In this document: one piece after another, positions 14,083 through 25,150 of the stretch | How positions within the stretch are numbered: position 1 is the stretch's first letter | Layout of the letters: every line of letters begins with the position of its first letter | DNA from: Rhyacichthys aspro | Taxonomy: Eukaryota > Chordata > Actinopteri > Gobiiformes > Rhyacichthyidae | Assembly: GCA_036850595.1 (NCBI GenBank) | Contig: CM072163.1 | Coordinates: 4,574,595-4,638,594 of the forward strand | Direction of reading: 5' to 3' | Length of the DNA stretch: 64,000 nucleotides | Notes under the pieces: model-generated | Database searches by the model: none | Told to the model about the DNA's origin: nothing | Seen by the model: only the letters and a program-made list of their open reading frames with translations | Made by a program: the position numbers and the translations under genes

Positions 14083-14671
14083 CGACAGCTGGAGCGTCAT
14101 ATTCGTCTCCCAGTAGTATTTCCGGTGCAGAATAAGCCAAAGATCCACAACTCGTCGTCAGTTTTTTCCCAGGCTGAAACTTGTTGCTAAATCCAAAGTC
14201 AGTGAGTTTAACCAGTCCTTGTTTTTCGAAGAACACCACATTCTCTGGTTTGAGGTCTCTGTGCACCACATGTAACCTGTGGCAGTAGGATATCGCGTGA
14301 ACAATTTGGGCAAAATATTTTTTCGCCAGCTCTTCATTGAGGCCCTCCTCGTGCTTCATGATGTAGTCGAACATATCCCCTCCGTCCCCGAGCTCCAAGA
14401 TGAGGTAAAGCTTCGTCTGTGTGTCTATGACTTCATAAAGGCGCACAATGTTGGGGTGCTGGACCAGCTTCATGCAGCGGACCTCCTGGAAAAGGTGCCC
14501 CGTTGCCACTGTGTCCAGTTTAGTCTTGTCAATCACCTTCACTGCTACCTTTTCTCCGGTGAAAACATGCCGGGCCAGTTTGACCACAGCAAAGTGGCCA
14601 CGGCCCAGCGTCTTGTCGAGGTCATAAAGGCCTGCGATTTTGCCGTCATAGCCCCGTTTGAAGCCTGCCAT
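14083..14671 (-). CDS. snrk: SNF-related serine/threonine kinase, first coding exon (partial)
   Basis: This exon encodes residues 1-196 of SNRK, an AMPK-related serine/threonine kinase activated by LKB1. The reading frame matches the vertebrate family almost residue for residue. Visible landmarks are the glycine loop LGRGHFAVVKLA (22-33), the VAVKVI lysine K45, the alpha-C glutamate in LFQEVR (E63), the catalytic loop HRDLKPEN with D139, the DFG aspartate D158, the activation-loop LTTSCGS with T173 (the LKB1 site in the human protein) and the APE motif (182-184). The frame ends one base into the next codon at a consensus donor (GTATGC at 14082 downward), where the family continues with DIWSLG. 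I chose the start at 14671 (MAGFKRGYDGK) because it is the conserved N-terminus and has purines at -3 and +4. An in-frame ATG at 14761 would add 30 Ser/Pro-rich residues. The C-lobe and long C-terminal region lie beyond the window or across an intron of at least 14 kb. Confidence 0.97.
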
Positions 14672-14796
14672 CGCTGGGGAAGGGGCCGGGGAGAGGGATG
14701 CCCCACCAGACGGCAAGGGCGTGTTGGTAGATTTGTGTGGATCCAGCTTAATGGGGTTCATCGGAGGCTGAAGGAGAAACCCATGGCCACAGCTTC
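14672..14796 (-). promoter_or_regulatory. snrk: snrk 5' leader part in the coding exon, with overlapping uORF
   Basis: The exon begins at 14796, after a good acceptor (pyrimidine-rich tract ending TTTTTAG). Its leader holds an upstream ATG at 14784-14782 in strong context (GCCATGG). That ATG opens an 8-codon uORF whose TGA (14760-14758) overlaps the next ATG (14761-14759) as ATGA. The ATG at 14761 is in frame with the kinase and has a weak context (C at -3, A at +4). The conserved start is 90 bases further on. Scanning ribosomes would therefore meet the strong uORF first, so leaky scanning or re-initiation probably sets kinase output. The ATG arrangement is seen directly; the regulation is inferred. 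Confidence 0.75.
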
Positions 14797-15775
14797 CTAA
14801 AAATTAAAAGGAAAAATAATTATTCAAATGCTTCAACTTGTTCAAATGAAGGCAAGTTATTCGTTTCAGTTTTGTTCACAGCTAACACTGTGCTTTAACT
14901 ACAACCAAAGAAGAAAGCATTTTCTCATGATCATCATAAATACAATTAAATAAAACAATCTCAACAAACCTAACCTACAGAGCGCTAACAAGCAAATGGC
15001 TGCTGTAGACTCAAATACACCCAGCCTGATAGCTAGTTTTTGCCTGGTCACCCATTGTTCAAAGCCCATTCAATGCACGAACAGTATACTTACAAAATCT
15101 GCACTTCTAATTAGTTGTACGAAATGGGATCCCAAAATAATCCTCAGTTTAAACATAATAGTTTACCAATAATATATACCTCTTGAACCATTATCAGCTC
15201 ATGAATAGTAAAGCCACTTGTCCTGTCGCATCTCTGACTTGTACTGATGCATAATTTACAAATGAACTCAACTATTTACATATTAAAGTGTAATTCATTC
15301 ATAAATCGTTGGCGCACACAACTCACCTGCCCAACCCTCACTATCAGAGGGGGCGTTGGGCTTGTTTTGACAGGATACAGCAGCCCTTCATCCTAAATTT
15401 ATACTCACTCTCTGTAAAGCTTTAATGTCCACAATAAATGTACTCCCCAGAAAGTCTTTCCTCAGCTGCATGATAGTAAAACTGACCGGTGCGTGACGGC
15501 CACAGTCTCACTAACATTAGCTTGACGTTGCCAGGATGTAGCCCTCGTTGTTCATTGATTAACGTTAGCTTTGCGCCTGACAGACTTTAACTTATTACTC
15601 ACTAGTTTTCAATGAGACACAATAAGCGTATTTTTATTTAGTCAAATTCAGTGGTGTAAGACTAGTAAGGTTATCGCTGTACAGGTACGCAGGTGTTGTT
15701 TGTATATCCTTCAGTTAGCAGTAGTTAGCAGTTAGCATGTAGCGGGCTAAAGTTACTACGGCGCGCTAGGCTCAC
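14797..15775 (-). other. snrk: snrk intron 1
   Basis: This interval runs between the donor at 15775 and the acceptor ending at 14797. It is AT-rich and unremarkable, with no coding-like segment seen on either strand. Confidence 0.5.
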
Positions 15776-16050
15776 CTCTCCAGCCGCACTTCGGTAAACA
15801 TTCAGCCCTGAGTCCGCTGTCCGCCGGGTAGTTGAGGTCCTTCGGGTGCGGTAGTCTTTGTCTGGAAGTGAATCCTCATAGAAAACGAGTAGAGTGAAGC
15901 CTCGGTGGGGTGATCGGGGCACTCCGAAGGTGCCTATGCCCACAGCTCATCCGTAAAACGAGGCATTGCATCGTTGGCAGCGGCAACCTAATCGGAATTG
16001 TTGTATCCTCCTCCCAGCCCCAGCCCCAGCAGAGCGGCGCCGCCTTCAAG
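15776..16050 (-). promoter_or_regulatory. snrk: snrk non-coding exon 1 and CpG-rich promoter region
   Basis: This is a GC- and CpG-rich island in otherwise AT-rich DNA. On the minus strand it ends in a strong donor (GGAGAG then GTGAGC at 15775 downward) about 1 kb upstream of the acceptor of the snrk coding exon. This fits a non-coding first exon. The upper boundary is a guess: no TATA box is visible, and the transcription start is probably dispersed near 15950-16050. Several ATGs lie in the putative leader. No long ORF here resembles a protein. Confidence 0.55.
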
Positions 16051-19050
16051 GACCAGCACATTTCTAACACAACCTTAATGACCCCACAATCAACAATTAC
16101 AAAGTGGAACTCGGGCGGATTTCTCGTTTAAATTATGAAAAGCATAGAAAAGGAAAAGAAGGAGCACATTAATGAACGTACTGTAAATGACTCCGCTCTA
16201 CAATCCAAACATTATATCCTATTGTAATTTTATAAGTATGTTAATTATCTTTAATGTAATCTCTGTCCAGCAATACCTGACCTGATCTTTCTGAAGCCAA
16301 ACTATGATGACTATGAGTCTATAATCATGAATGTCATTTTCTTCATCACTGCGAAGTTCACAAATCTGCTTTATTTAAAAGTTTATTCCAATTTTGTGTC
16401 CTCCATTTATCCATTAGGTCTTTTTGTTCCTTTTATTCCCATTTTGTTTTCATTACAGTTACATTTTACTCATCATTTTATGATACCATCACACTTAGTT
16501 GTACTTTTTCTGCTTTTCTGGTATGATTGAGATTTAGACGACTTTATTTATTTTTATTTCGACTTTAACACTGAACACACACTTGGAAGAAAATGTTGTA
16601 ATAGAATCAACATGTAGTATACACAAACTGCATATACTCAAATTTCATTACATTGGCTCTAAGAAGAATAACATAGCATAATGCAACTTACTGAAATAAA
16701 TGTCTAATAAAAGTGCATAGGGACTGCACATAAACCAGTTTCATAGCTGTTTTCCAGTGTGGCACACAGTACAACAAAGTTCATGAGTTATAGTAGAATA
16801 AAGTAACATTTATAAAGTATATGCACAAAGACATTCACAATTGTTTACAAAAGTAGACTGTATTATAGGTTAACCAGTAACTTTAACCATACCCATTTTG
16901 TGATTACCAATTTAAAGTTGTTCTCACTATTCCCTCTCTTTGACTCACACAATAAAGATGCTTTCCGAGTTTTCCTCAAACGCACCACAAGAGCATCACC
17001 AACCGCAGTCAACTCTGACGTCAAACATTTTCTTTGAATGGGAAAATGTAGGAAATGCTCAATTAAACTAAACAGCAACAAAAAAGACATGATGTAACAA
17101 ACAGTGAGAGGCTTAGTGGCAGAGTTTTTAAAAGATATGACTCAAGGGCATGCAATATGTTCATTTATACAATAAAACCATACCACCAAGCCACATAACA
17201 ACCCAACCGAGTCTATAATAGGATTAACTTTAAAAAATACGTTTTGCACATGTTGATTGCACATACATAGTGTCAAATTTTGTACCATAGTCGAGTTCAC
17301 GGTCATCCTAATCTGCTTTTCTTTTGTGAAACGGTATACAGCGCCATCTACAGGCAGAGAAAGACACTTACAGGACAGAGAACATTCTTTCCCTCATTTT
17401 TGAAATGCAGTTTTATGATGACTGCATGAATATTGTTGCTGTTTTCTGCATACAGATAAGTGAGAATAAACTAACTGTAAGCTATCTGTGACACGCTAAA
17501 AAAGAAGAGTAATTTCAAAATACTACTAATAATCAATTATACATATCATTGCATAGAAAGCAAAACCTCTCCATAACAAGCTACCATGAATGTGATGTCA
17601 TGTGTTATATGGTAGTGGCAATTCACATTTTATCCAATGCTAGTTTTTTTAAGTAAAGTACTAAGTCTTCTAAATGTTATTTCATATTGATATATTGCTT
17701 TGATGCAACAGCCTATGTTCAGTAAATCCTTCAAGATGACTAATGGAAAACAATGGGATTTGTCATAAAGATAAAATGTCAATTGAGTCAAACCTCTCCA
17801 CATTCTTCACAACTTCACTGGTTCATTTGGTGTAAACCATTGTGTAACTGACTTTAGAGGCCACTGTAAAGAATCTTTTGTGTTACAGCCATAGAGGCAA
17901 CATGTCTTTGAACTGACACATCTACAAGGACACAGAGACTGAGAGCAGAGTGAGTGCTTTGACATTTCAAGTGTTGTCATTTACAAAACAGGCCAGTTAC
18001 AATAAACAGGGCTCTACATAACTATAATATAATCCTTTAGTAATAGCTTTAGCTAACAGCTGTTGCAGGAGATGCTTTGGTTTTCTGTTTAAATAGTTGC
18101 CTTCCCTGAGTTGCTTTTCATTTTCCAAACACTAGAGGGTAGCGTTACATCATATTTCGTTTATCTCTGGATACACATGGGCTGTTTTAATGAAAACCAT
18201 CATTAGAAATCCATAGAGGGTTTGTTTGATGGCAGAACCCCCTAATATACAGTAAATTACCTAATAATGAGCTAATTCCCCTTTTGTCACATCTACCATA
18301 TGCTCCGTAACTGTAACAATTAGTTTTAATAGAGCTTCCCACAACGACAAAATTGTGCACACTAAAAAATGTTGCTACTGGAAAGAATATATCACATTTA
18401 TTTATGGGGTAAATTGGGAATAGAGATTATGTTACAGAGCAAAATGCCCATCTGCTTACTTGAGGTAAATTATCCGAAAGGTATGGTGGCCCTGAAGGTC
18501 AAGTCACAACAACAAAACAAAAAGCAGAACAACAAATTATAGTTAATCAGTTGACAACTCTGCAAATAGGCGCAGGATATTGGTGTAATGGAAAAGTTAT
18601 TCCCTGATTGTGGCAATAAATAAAGTGACCACAGCACATTTTAACATCAACTAAAAACCTGCTCAGTGGGTGTATACACATCTGGAAGGCCTTTATGAGA
18701 CAGTACATAAAAAAACAACACTATATCTGGCTAATAACACAATTTTTGACTCCAGATATGTTCTAAATAGTAAATACAAGCGTCTCTCATCAGAGGAAAG
18801 TCAAGTCATAGTATAGGTGCATAGCCAAAACAACCTCTGTTGGACTAGAGGCTATAAAAAACATACACAAATCATCAAAATAACGAAAAAATATATGAGG
18901 TAATATAATAAAAGTTAGTATAAAGTCTATTGTCTAACTAGCACCAAATGCCAATGAAGGAAAACTAATGCCTGTCTTAATAGGAATGTCATTCAGATAT
19001 ACACATGAGATTGTTCTATCATTCATTATTATGTAAAGAATTAAAATAGT
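16051..19050. other. Intergenic spacer between divergent snrk and pomgnt2 promoters
   Basis: About 3 kb of AT-rich sequence between the head-to-head genes. The only notable feature is a CTCF-like core at 17341-17354 on the minus strand. No coding segment is supported. Confidence 0.6.
17341..17354 (-). promoter_or_regulatory. CTCF-like motif
   Basis: On the minus strand the sequence reads CCTGTAGATGGCGC, close to the CTCF core (CCANNAGRKGGCRC). Called from the motif only. Confidence 0.35.
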
Positions 19051-19054
19051 GTGT

Positions 19055-19064
19055 TCTCGCGAGA
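19055..19064 (+). promoter_or_regulatory. pomgnt2: TCTCGCGAGA core promoter element of pomgnt2
   Basis: This is a perfect copy of the palindromic TCTCGCGAGA element. The element is known from TATA-less CpG promoters of vertebrate housekeeping genes. It sits at the 5' edge of a GC-rich block that ends in a consensus donor at 19399, so it probably positions pomgnt2 transcription initiation a few tens of bases downstream. Confidence 0.7.
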
Positions 19065-19084
19065 CTTGACCGCGGGAGTTCCCC

Positions 19085-19398
19085 CGGCAGTGGGTGGAGC
19101 CTGAGCGCAGCAGAGTGGAGTCGGTTTCCAGGCAGCTGCTCCCTATTTGCCTTTCTGATAGCTAGGCTAGCCTGTAAACAACACTAACAGCCGCGATTAT
19201 GTGAAGGAAAATCTAATGAGTGAACACGCAGTTATTTTTAGAGAAAGTGTCCAGTTCAGTGGGTGTTTGTTTCCTTTTTCTCCACTACACGTCTTCTGTT
19301 CCCGGTCAGCATCGTCGGCAATGAATTGAGGCACTGATGCTGCCTAAATGAGCTAACCTTTCAAGTGTCCACAGACAAAAGCAACATTTCATTTGGAG
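19085..19398 (+). promoter_or_regulatory. pomgnt2: pomgnt2 non-coding exon 1 (uORF-rich leader)
   Basis: This segment follows the TCTCGCGAGA element and ends TTTGGAG just before the consensus donor GTAAGA at 19399, so a first leader exon is likely. Its upper boundary is approximate. It holds several upstream ATGs: a start-stop ATGTGA at 19199-19204, a 37-residue uORF at 19216-19329, a 4-codon uORF just after it, and ATGAGCTAA. Spliced to the acceptor at 34676, it would give a leader of roughly 400 bases. Confidence 0.6.
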
Positions 19399-22057
19399 GT
19401 AAGACTCATTGATTGTTTTTTTTTTTTTACTAAATAGCATTGTGTTTACTGTCACCGGGTTTTCTTACATTTGCAGATGTTAGTGTAAGTGAATGTGACT
19501 GATCCCTAATGCGAAAGACCCTTGCAGCTGACAGACAGTAATAGTTCAAGACGTGTGTAAATATATATCTAAGCTACAAGATCTGGTGAGCACTTGCTAT
19601 TAAACTGCTATTAATAACTGAACAGCAACACTATATACTTAATAAAACTGAAGAACTGCAAATGCATTTCATCCTTGCCTTTACTGATGAATCAAAATCA
19701 TTTAAAAGTACTCAATTTACCTAGAAATGCATTGTTTTAAACTTAAAGACAGTTTGTATTGCAAATTCTGTATTTCATAACCTCAATGGCTATAAACCTG
19801 TATGAAAATCTAACAATCCATTTTAAAATAAAGCTTTTAATCAATCCTAATGTAGTAGTTAATTGTACCTTATGCTTTTTAAGTGGGTACAGTCAGGTCA
19901 AATTAGCACTCCTCTGAAATAAATGCTATTATTTTGCCATTGTCTTTGCAATACACATAGTCCAAAACCATAACTAACTGTATATATGTAGGTCAGTCTC
20001 TTTCTTTCATTGGTACAAATGTAGCTTTGTTGTTTGCAATGTATTTTTTGGTGCACAAAGGCACATAATTAGAGAAAATCATTCAGGCTGTTGTGGAGTA
20101 GTTTTTGGAAATGGAAACAGGTGACTTTCGTCAACGTTTGGTCTTTACAAGTTTGATAATTGTGCAGATGAAATGCTCTGGCCCTGCTATGGCCCATAGA
20201 CTGTCCAGTTACTTCAAGTGACCTTTGCTGTATTTATAAGTGCGCTAATAAAGTCAGTGGGTGGATGTGCAATTTCATGGTGCTAAAATATCTGGTATTT
20301 GGGGTTATTTTTATTGCAGTTCTATGCAAATATAGGTCTTGGCTGATATCTTTACCATAATGTGAAAGCCATGACAACAGCACATTGTATTGGTGTGTGG
20401 TCGTGTGATTTGGATGTTTGTGTTTTGTTGGTCCTTTTATGGTACATTTGAAAGTGATTCACTGGAGTCTTGTGTTACAGACTTTAAACTCTCTCTGATT
20501 ATTCTCCTCCTTTCATCTGAATTGTCTTTGGGAATAATTCAAAGCCTATTCTTTGCAGCCCCTCACAAAACGCTGACTTGCACAGAAACACGAGTTTGGA
20601 TCAGCCTCTGTGAATACTTTTGCATGTTCAACAGAGGAATGCGCTCCCAGTCTCGCTCCCCAAACTCTAAAATCACTGTTGTATATGTATTTCCAACAGA
20701 CTTTGCGGCTGAACAGATTTCTGTGAATTTTCAAAGTGTCACAGTCGATGCAGTCACACTCCACGAGCTTCAGTACTTTAGTAAATAGCTTAGGCACAGT
20801 TTCAGAGTTTTGCAGCAGTAATAATCGTCTCAGCAAAGATATGGGGCTTAAACCACTTTGGGGCAAATACAGCTCATTTTGAACTCTCTCAAAATCAGTC
20901 TGTCAAAGCTGTTGTTAAGATGGATATTGTAGTGCAGCACAATATCAGGAAAACCTGCCATACCATAACAATGTTGAATAATATAACAAAATGGACTATG
21001 ATACTTCAATACCGCTTATGGCTTTGTACAAATTGAATTACATTTTAACATAATAAAAGGTCAGGATCTGGACCAACTTTTAACTTGTTATAGTCAAACC
21101 ACAGTTTAATTTAAAGCTCTTATAAGCCTATTATTTCTGACACACCAAGAGTGAATGTCTGTCTCTTGGAAGCTGATAATATTATTGGAATTCTTGCAGT
21201 TCTTTACAAATACTGCAGTTGTAACGTCTGGATAACAATACATTTAGCTCTGTGATTTTTTGGGTATTTTTCCACAAAACTAAAAATCAGTATAACAGCC
21301 GGCACATGCTGTTCACTGACTATGTGTTTACATCAGCCTTGTAGAGTAAAAAAATGACGAGTTACTATAAAACTCCTTGCCTTACACTCCCAACACCCAA
21401 ATCCCTCAAAAACATAGCAACTGCTTTTAATTTATTAATTTGAATTAATTCCTTACTGCAAATACTAATATATTACATCAAACCAAAGTTTCCAGCTTAC
21501 CTTCAATGTCTTCATCTCTGCTTGTTTGTCAGCGGCTCAATTAAAAAACCCATTATTGATAATTGATAGAAGGTTAGAGCATGGGCCAAGGACGAGCCCA
21601 TTCAGCGTTTTCTGACATAGTCTTTGTGTGGCATAAAAGCCTTGGAAGTTGCATGTGTGCTCTTTAGGCACTGTTTCACCAGTACAAATAAATCCTGAAT
21701 GAAAGAATATCATACTTTATACAGTTAGTAGAAGGTTTTGATGACCTAATCACTACATTTTAGGCTACAAACTAAATAAAACAACTGATTTGAAACCTTT
21801 TTTTACCTTCTTTGTTTACTTTTAGCTAGTGTTTGGTTGGCTACAGGTTAAAAAGAAGAAAAGAAGGGAGAAAGAAGGAAATCTTTTAGATTATCACTGA
21901 TTTTATTGACATTACCTCAGTTATCAAACTGGTCCAAGTTTTTGTAGCTTCCATTGCGATCTATAATGTACTCGCCACACAAGGTCTTTATAGAAGAGTA
22001 GGACAAATAAAATAAACAAAGCAGGGGAGGTGGTAGGTAAAATCAGAACTTAAAACA

Positions 22058-22080
22058 AAGCACATGGCTAATTTGCATTA
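22058..22080 (+). repeat. Dispersed repeat family B, copy 2
   Basis: Core CACATGGCTAATTTGCATTA. It contains an octamer-type ATTTGCAT. Confidence 0.55.
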
Positions 22081-23360
22081 CTTACATTACAATACATATA
22101 CTGCTATGCACTTACCAAATACATTATCAATTTGCCATAACACTTAGCTGTCCCATTTATGCTTGAGCCGTCACAACCCTATGACACCTTTTATTTCAAA
22201 TAAATTAAACGAAAATAAACTGGAATAACCTGCAAAAGTGAGCATAAAAGGAGCTTGCATAACACTAGAATAGAATATGATGTTCCCCCTGACCTGTCAG
22301 TACTTAAACGTGAATAGAAGAAAAACCATTCAAACATAAGCACTTCTCCCTTTAGAGTCCGTATCTTGAATATGGCCTGTTGTCCTGGGGCACTGCAGAA
22401 ATGGCGAGTGGCTGCAGCTTTTTCAGACGTTGTCCTTTTCAGTTTGTTCCTCTTTGTCTGTCTGTCACTTCCACACACACTCTGCAGATTGTCCACATCA
22501 GCCTCGTTTCTCCCTTGCGTCCTTCGGGAGCAGAGCCGGCTCGTTGTCGGAAGCGGTCTTATAGCTCCTGTATTTCAGAAAAAAACGGTAGGTCACTGTT
22601 AGCGCATGATGGAAAGAGGGACGTTATTAACCAGTGTGCTATCAATCACTGGCAGTAATCAGTCTCCTTTGGAAGAGGCGAGAAGCAAGACGTGTCTGTC
22701 GAACCGACTGGGGGCATTTTCTGACACTCACTGCCAGTCATTATGAAGCAGCAGGTCCATTTTTCACCTCTAGACTAGATGGCTACACACTGCATTTGTG
22801 TAACAAGCCTTCATGTGGAGAATATTGTTAGTTACAGGCAGAAAAATATTACCCCATACAAATCAGGAAAAAGAAAAGTGTTACTTCCACTATATCATCA
22901 GATTGCCAAAAATAGGAAGCGCATAAAATTAGACTTGACTTCCATATGCATTTCTGCTGCACTGTATGATGCATATGTATTATTGCATTATACATATGGC
23001 TGCTTGAACTGTAGCAATATTTTTTCTGGACAGATTAGTACAGGGTAGGTCAGTAGAGTGTGCAATGAGAAGCCTTTCCATTGTTAAAAGTAGTACAAGG
23101 CATTGCAGATAAAGTATATCATACTTTTTTTGTAGCACCTTGGCCTTTTTGGTCCAACAATGTGGTTTGCTGCTAAAACTTGGACAAAAACAAACTTAAA
23201 CACAAGTCCTTACATTGGCAAAAACGGGAATGACGCTTTTCTTCTTTCATAGAGAAGTCAAAAAGAAGACTAAATGTGATTACTGCTCCATATTGTCATC
23301 ACAATATTCAACATTGTTATTGGATAGTACCTTTTTTCCTGCGTCTATTCAAAACAAGAC

Positions 23361-23377
23361 ATATATATATATATATA
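23361..23377. repeat. (AT)n microsatellite
   Basis: An uninterrupted AT dinucleotide run of 17 bases. Confidence 0.8.
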
Positions 23378-24799
23378 CAAGAGGTAATAAACTTGCACCA
23401 TTCATCTTGTTTTACCTTGCATTAACAGTCTTTTTCATGTTATTCTGCAAAAATGCCACTTTGTTTTGTGACAAGACAGAGCTGAGATGTAGCCAATGAA
23501 AAGCAAGCATTATTTTAGCTCATACAGTAAGATAAAACAGGCCATATTCCTGGCCTAATGGATGATATACCATGTGTTGTGTGGATGCCAGTATTTCTGT
23601 TGAGAACGACATGTGAGGCAAGAGAAAGGCTTCAAGAGTTTTCTTTGTATGACCAGATAATGGCTGCCGGGCCATTAATTCTCCCCTATGCCACAGTGAG
23701 CTCCACGCCGCTTGATCTAACCTGACAAGCCACATTTAGCTCAAGAATAAAGATGACAGCGAATGAGGACGCATCATGATGGCCAAAAGAGATCAGTGAT
23801 CGAGTGGCTGCAGGGAAAGAGAAGAAGAGACGGGAGGGAAAGGGGATAAGGTGCTTCTGAGCCTCTTGTATTGGCCTAATATGAAGCTTGTCAAGGCTGG
23901 CCAAGGTGATTTAAAAGGTGAGAGAAATGCAGACACAGAAAAGGTTAACACCAAAAGAGGCTGGTTGTAAATAGCAAAAAATGATGAACCGGGAACAAAC
24001 ATTGCTGGGCTTCTGTCGTTATTTTCCCTCTTCAGCGGCAGCCCCCTTTGCTTCGGCTTTCCAGGATTCTCATTAAAATGCATTAGGCTGCCCTGCGCTG
24101 CCTCCACCACATCATCGGGGTGCTTATCATCTCCAGAGCAAACAGATACGCTAACCGCTAACACCGGGTAAACCGCAGCTCCAGTGGCAGCACTGACTGA
24201 CAGTTATGAAGAAGGAAGCCTGGCCATTTTTGTGAGAATATCAAAACAGTGGCTCAAATGAGGAGTTAAAATGAAAATCAGTCAGCCGTCTGTATGTGGG
24301 AAGAGCAGGAATAGTTTTGTCATGCAGAAATATTTAAACTCATTTTTAGTGAACCGTTCATTATAGGTCAGACACTGCAGCGCATTAAGACGAGCCTAAA
24401 TTTGAAAATGATACAGACAACCCAAAACTGGAGCATATAAAGCTGACTGGACACAGTGTTAAAGCTACAGTAAGTCATTTTTAGATCTAATGGTCAGATG
24501 TATTTTAACAGAGCCACTTATTCTTGACAAAACACATATCAATCAGGCAGACAGTTGGTGGCACATAGTGATTTCGTGCTATACTCCCTAGTTGGATTGG
24601 AAAATGGAAATAAAAAAACACTAGTTAAATAAACAAAATGGTCGTGGGTGGTGTGGCATCTTTAAGTTAAAAATATAGTCCAGTATTTCGTAAAAAGGGG
24701 TCTTTGAGATACACAGGGATGATGAGAGTAGGTGGAATTATTATTATTATTCTCTACAGTAGGTAATTGTTTAGCTGCTGTAAATGGACCCAACTCTGA

Positions 24800-25150
24800 A
24801 CTAGGGCTGTCCCACATCAGAAAAACATGCAATATGTGATAACGATTTTGAATATCGCAAAAACAACATAGTAAAAAGTTTAACAGATTCAGAAACTATG
24901 AAGAATAACAAGACTCTGGACTAACTTCCAATCCTCAAAGCAGGAGCTAAATTAATACCGAAGAGTGAACCAGGACTAAATCAAGATTAAACTATACTAA
25001 ATGTATAAATGAACCAGGAATGTTTCAAGGCTTTGTTTGGATGAGGATTTTTTCAGGCAAAAAGTAAAAGGCCTTAACGTTATTGTGATAGTCCTTTGCG
25101 ATACAGATGATTGATTTTGTGATTACGATACATTTGCGATATATTGTGCT
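24800..25150. repeat. Diverged interspersed repeat remnant
   Basis: It begins with ACTAGGGCTGTCCCAC and contains several GATA/CGATA-type stretches (AATATCGCAAAA, TTTGCGATA) like those in common fish interspersed repeats. Copies of the AACCAGGACTAAA core sit inside it. Similar GGGTGATATG sequence occurs near 12680. The exact family cannot be named without a library search. Confidence 0.45.

Noticed and set aside
14279..14800. 173-codon plus-strand frame opposite the snrk exon
   Set aside because: It is the antisense shadow of the strongly conserved kinase exon and shows no domain of its own.
23793..24164. 123-codon minus-strand frame
   Set aside because: Codon use follows local composition, no domain is visible, and low-complexity stretches (serine/proline/leucine) dominate its end.
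24451..24680. Possible MITE with TTAAAG ends
   Set aside because: Only about eight bases of inverted similarity and no target duplication; too weak to call.
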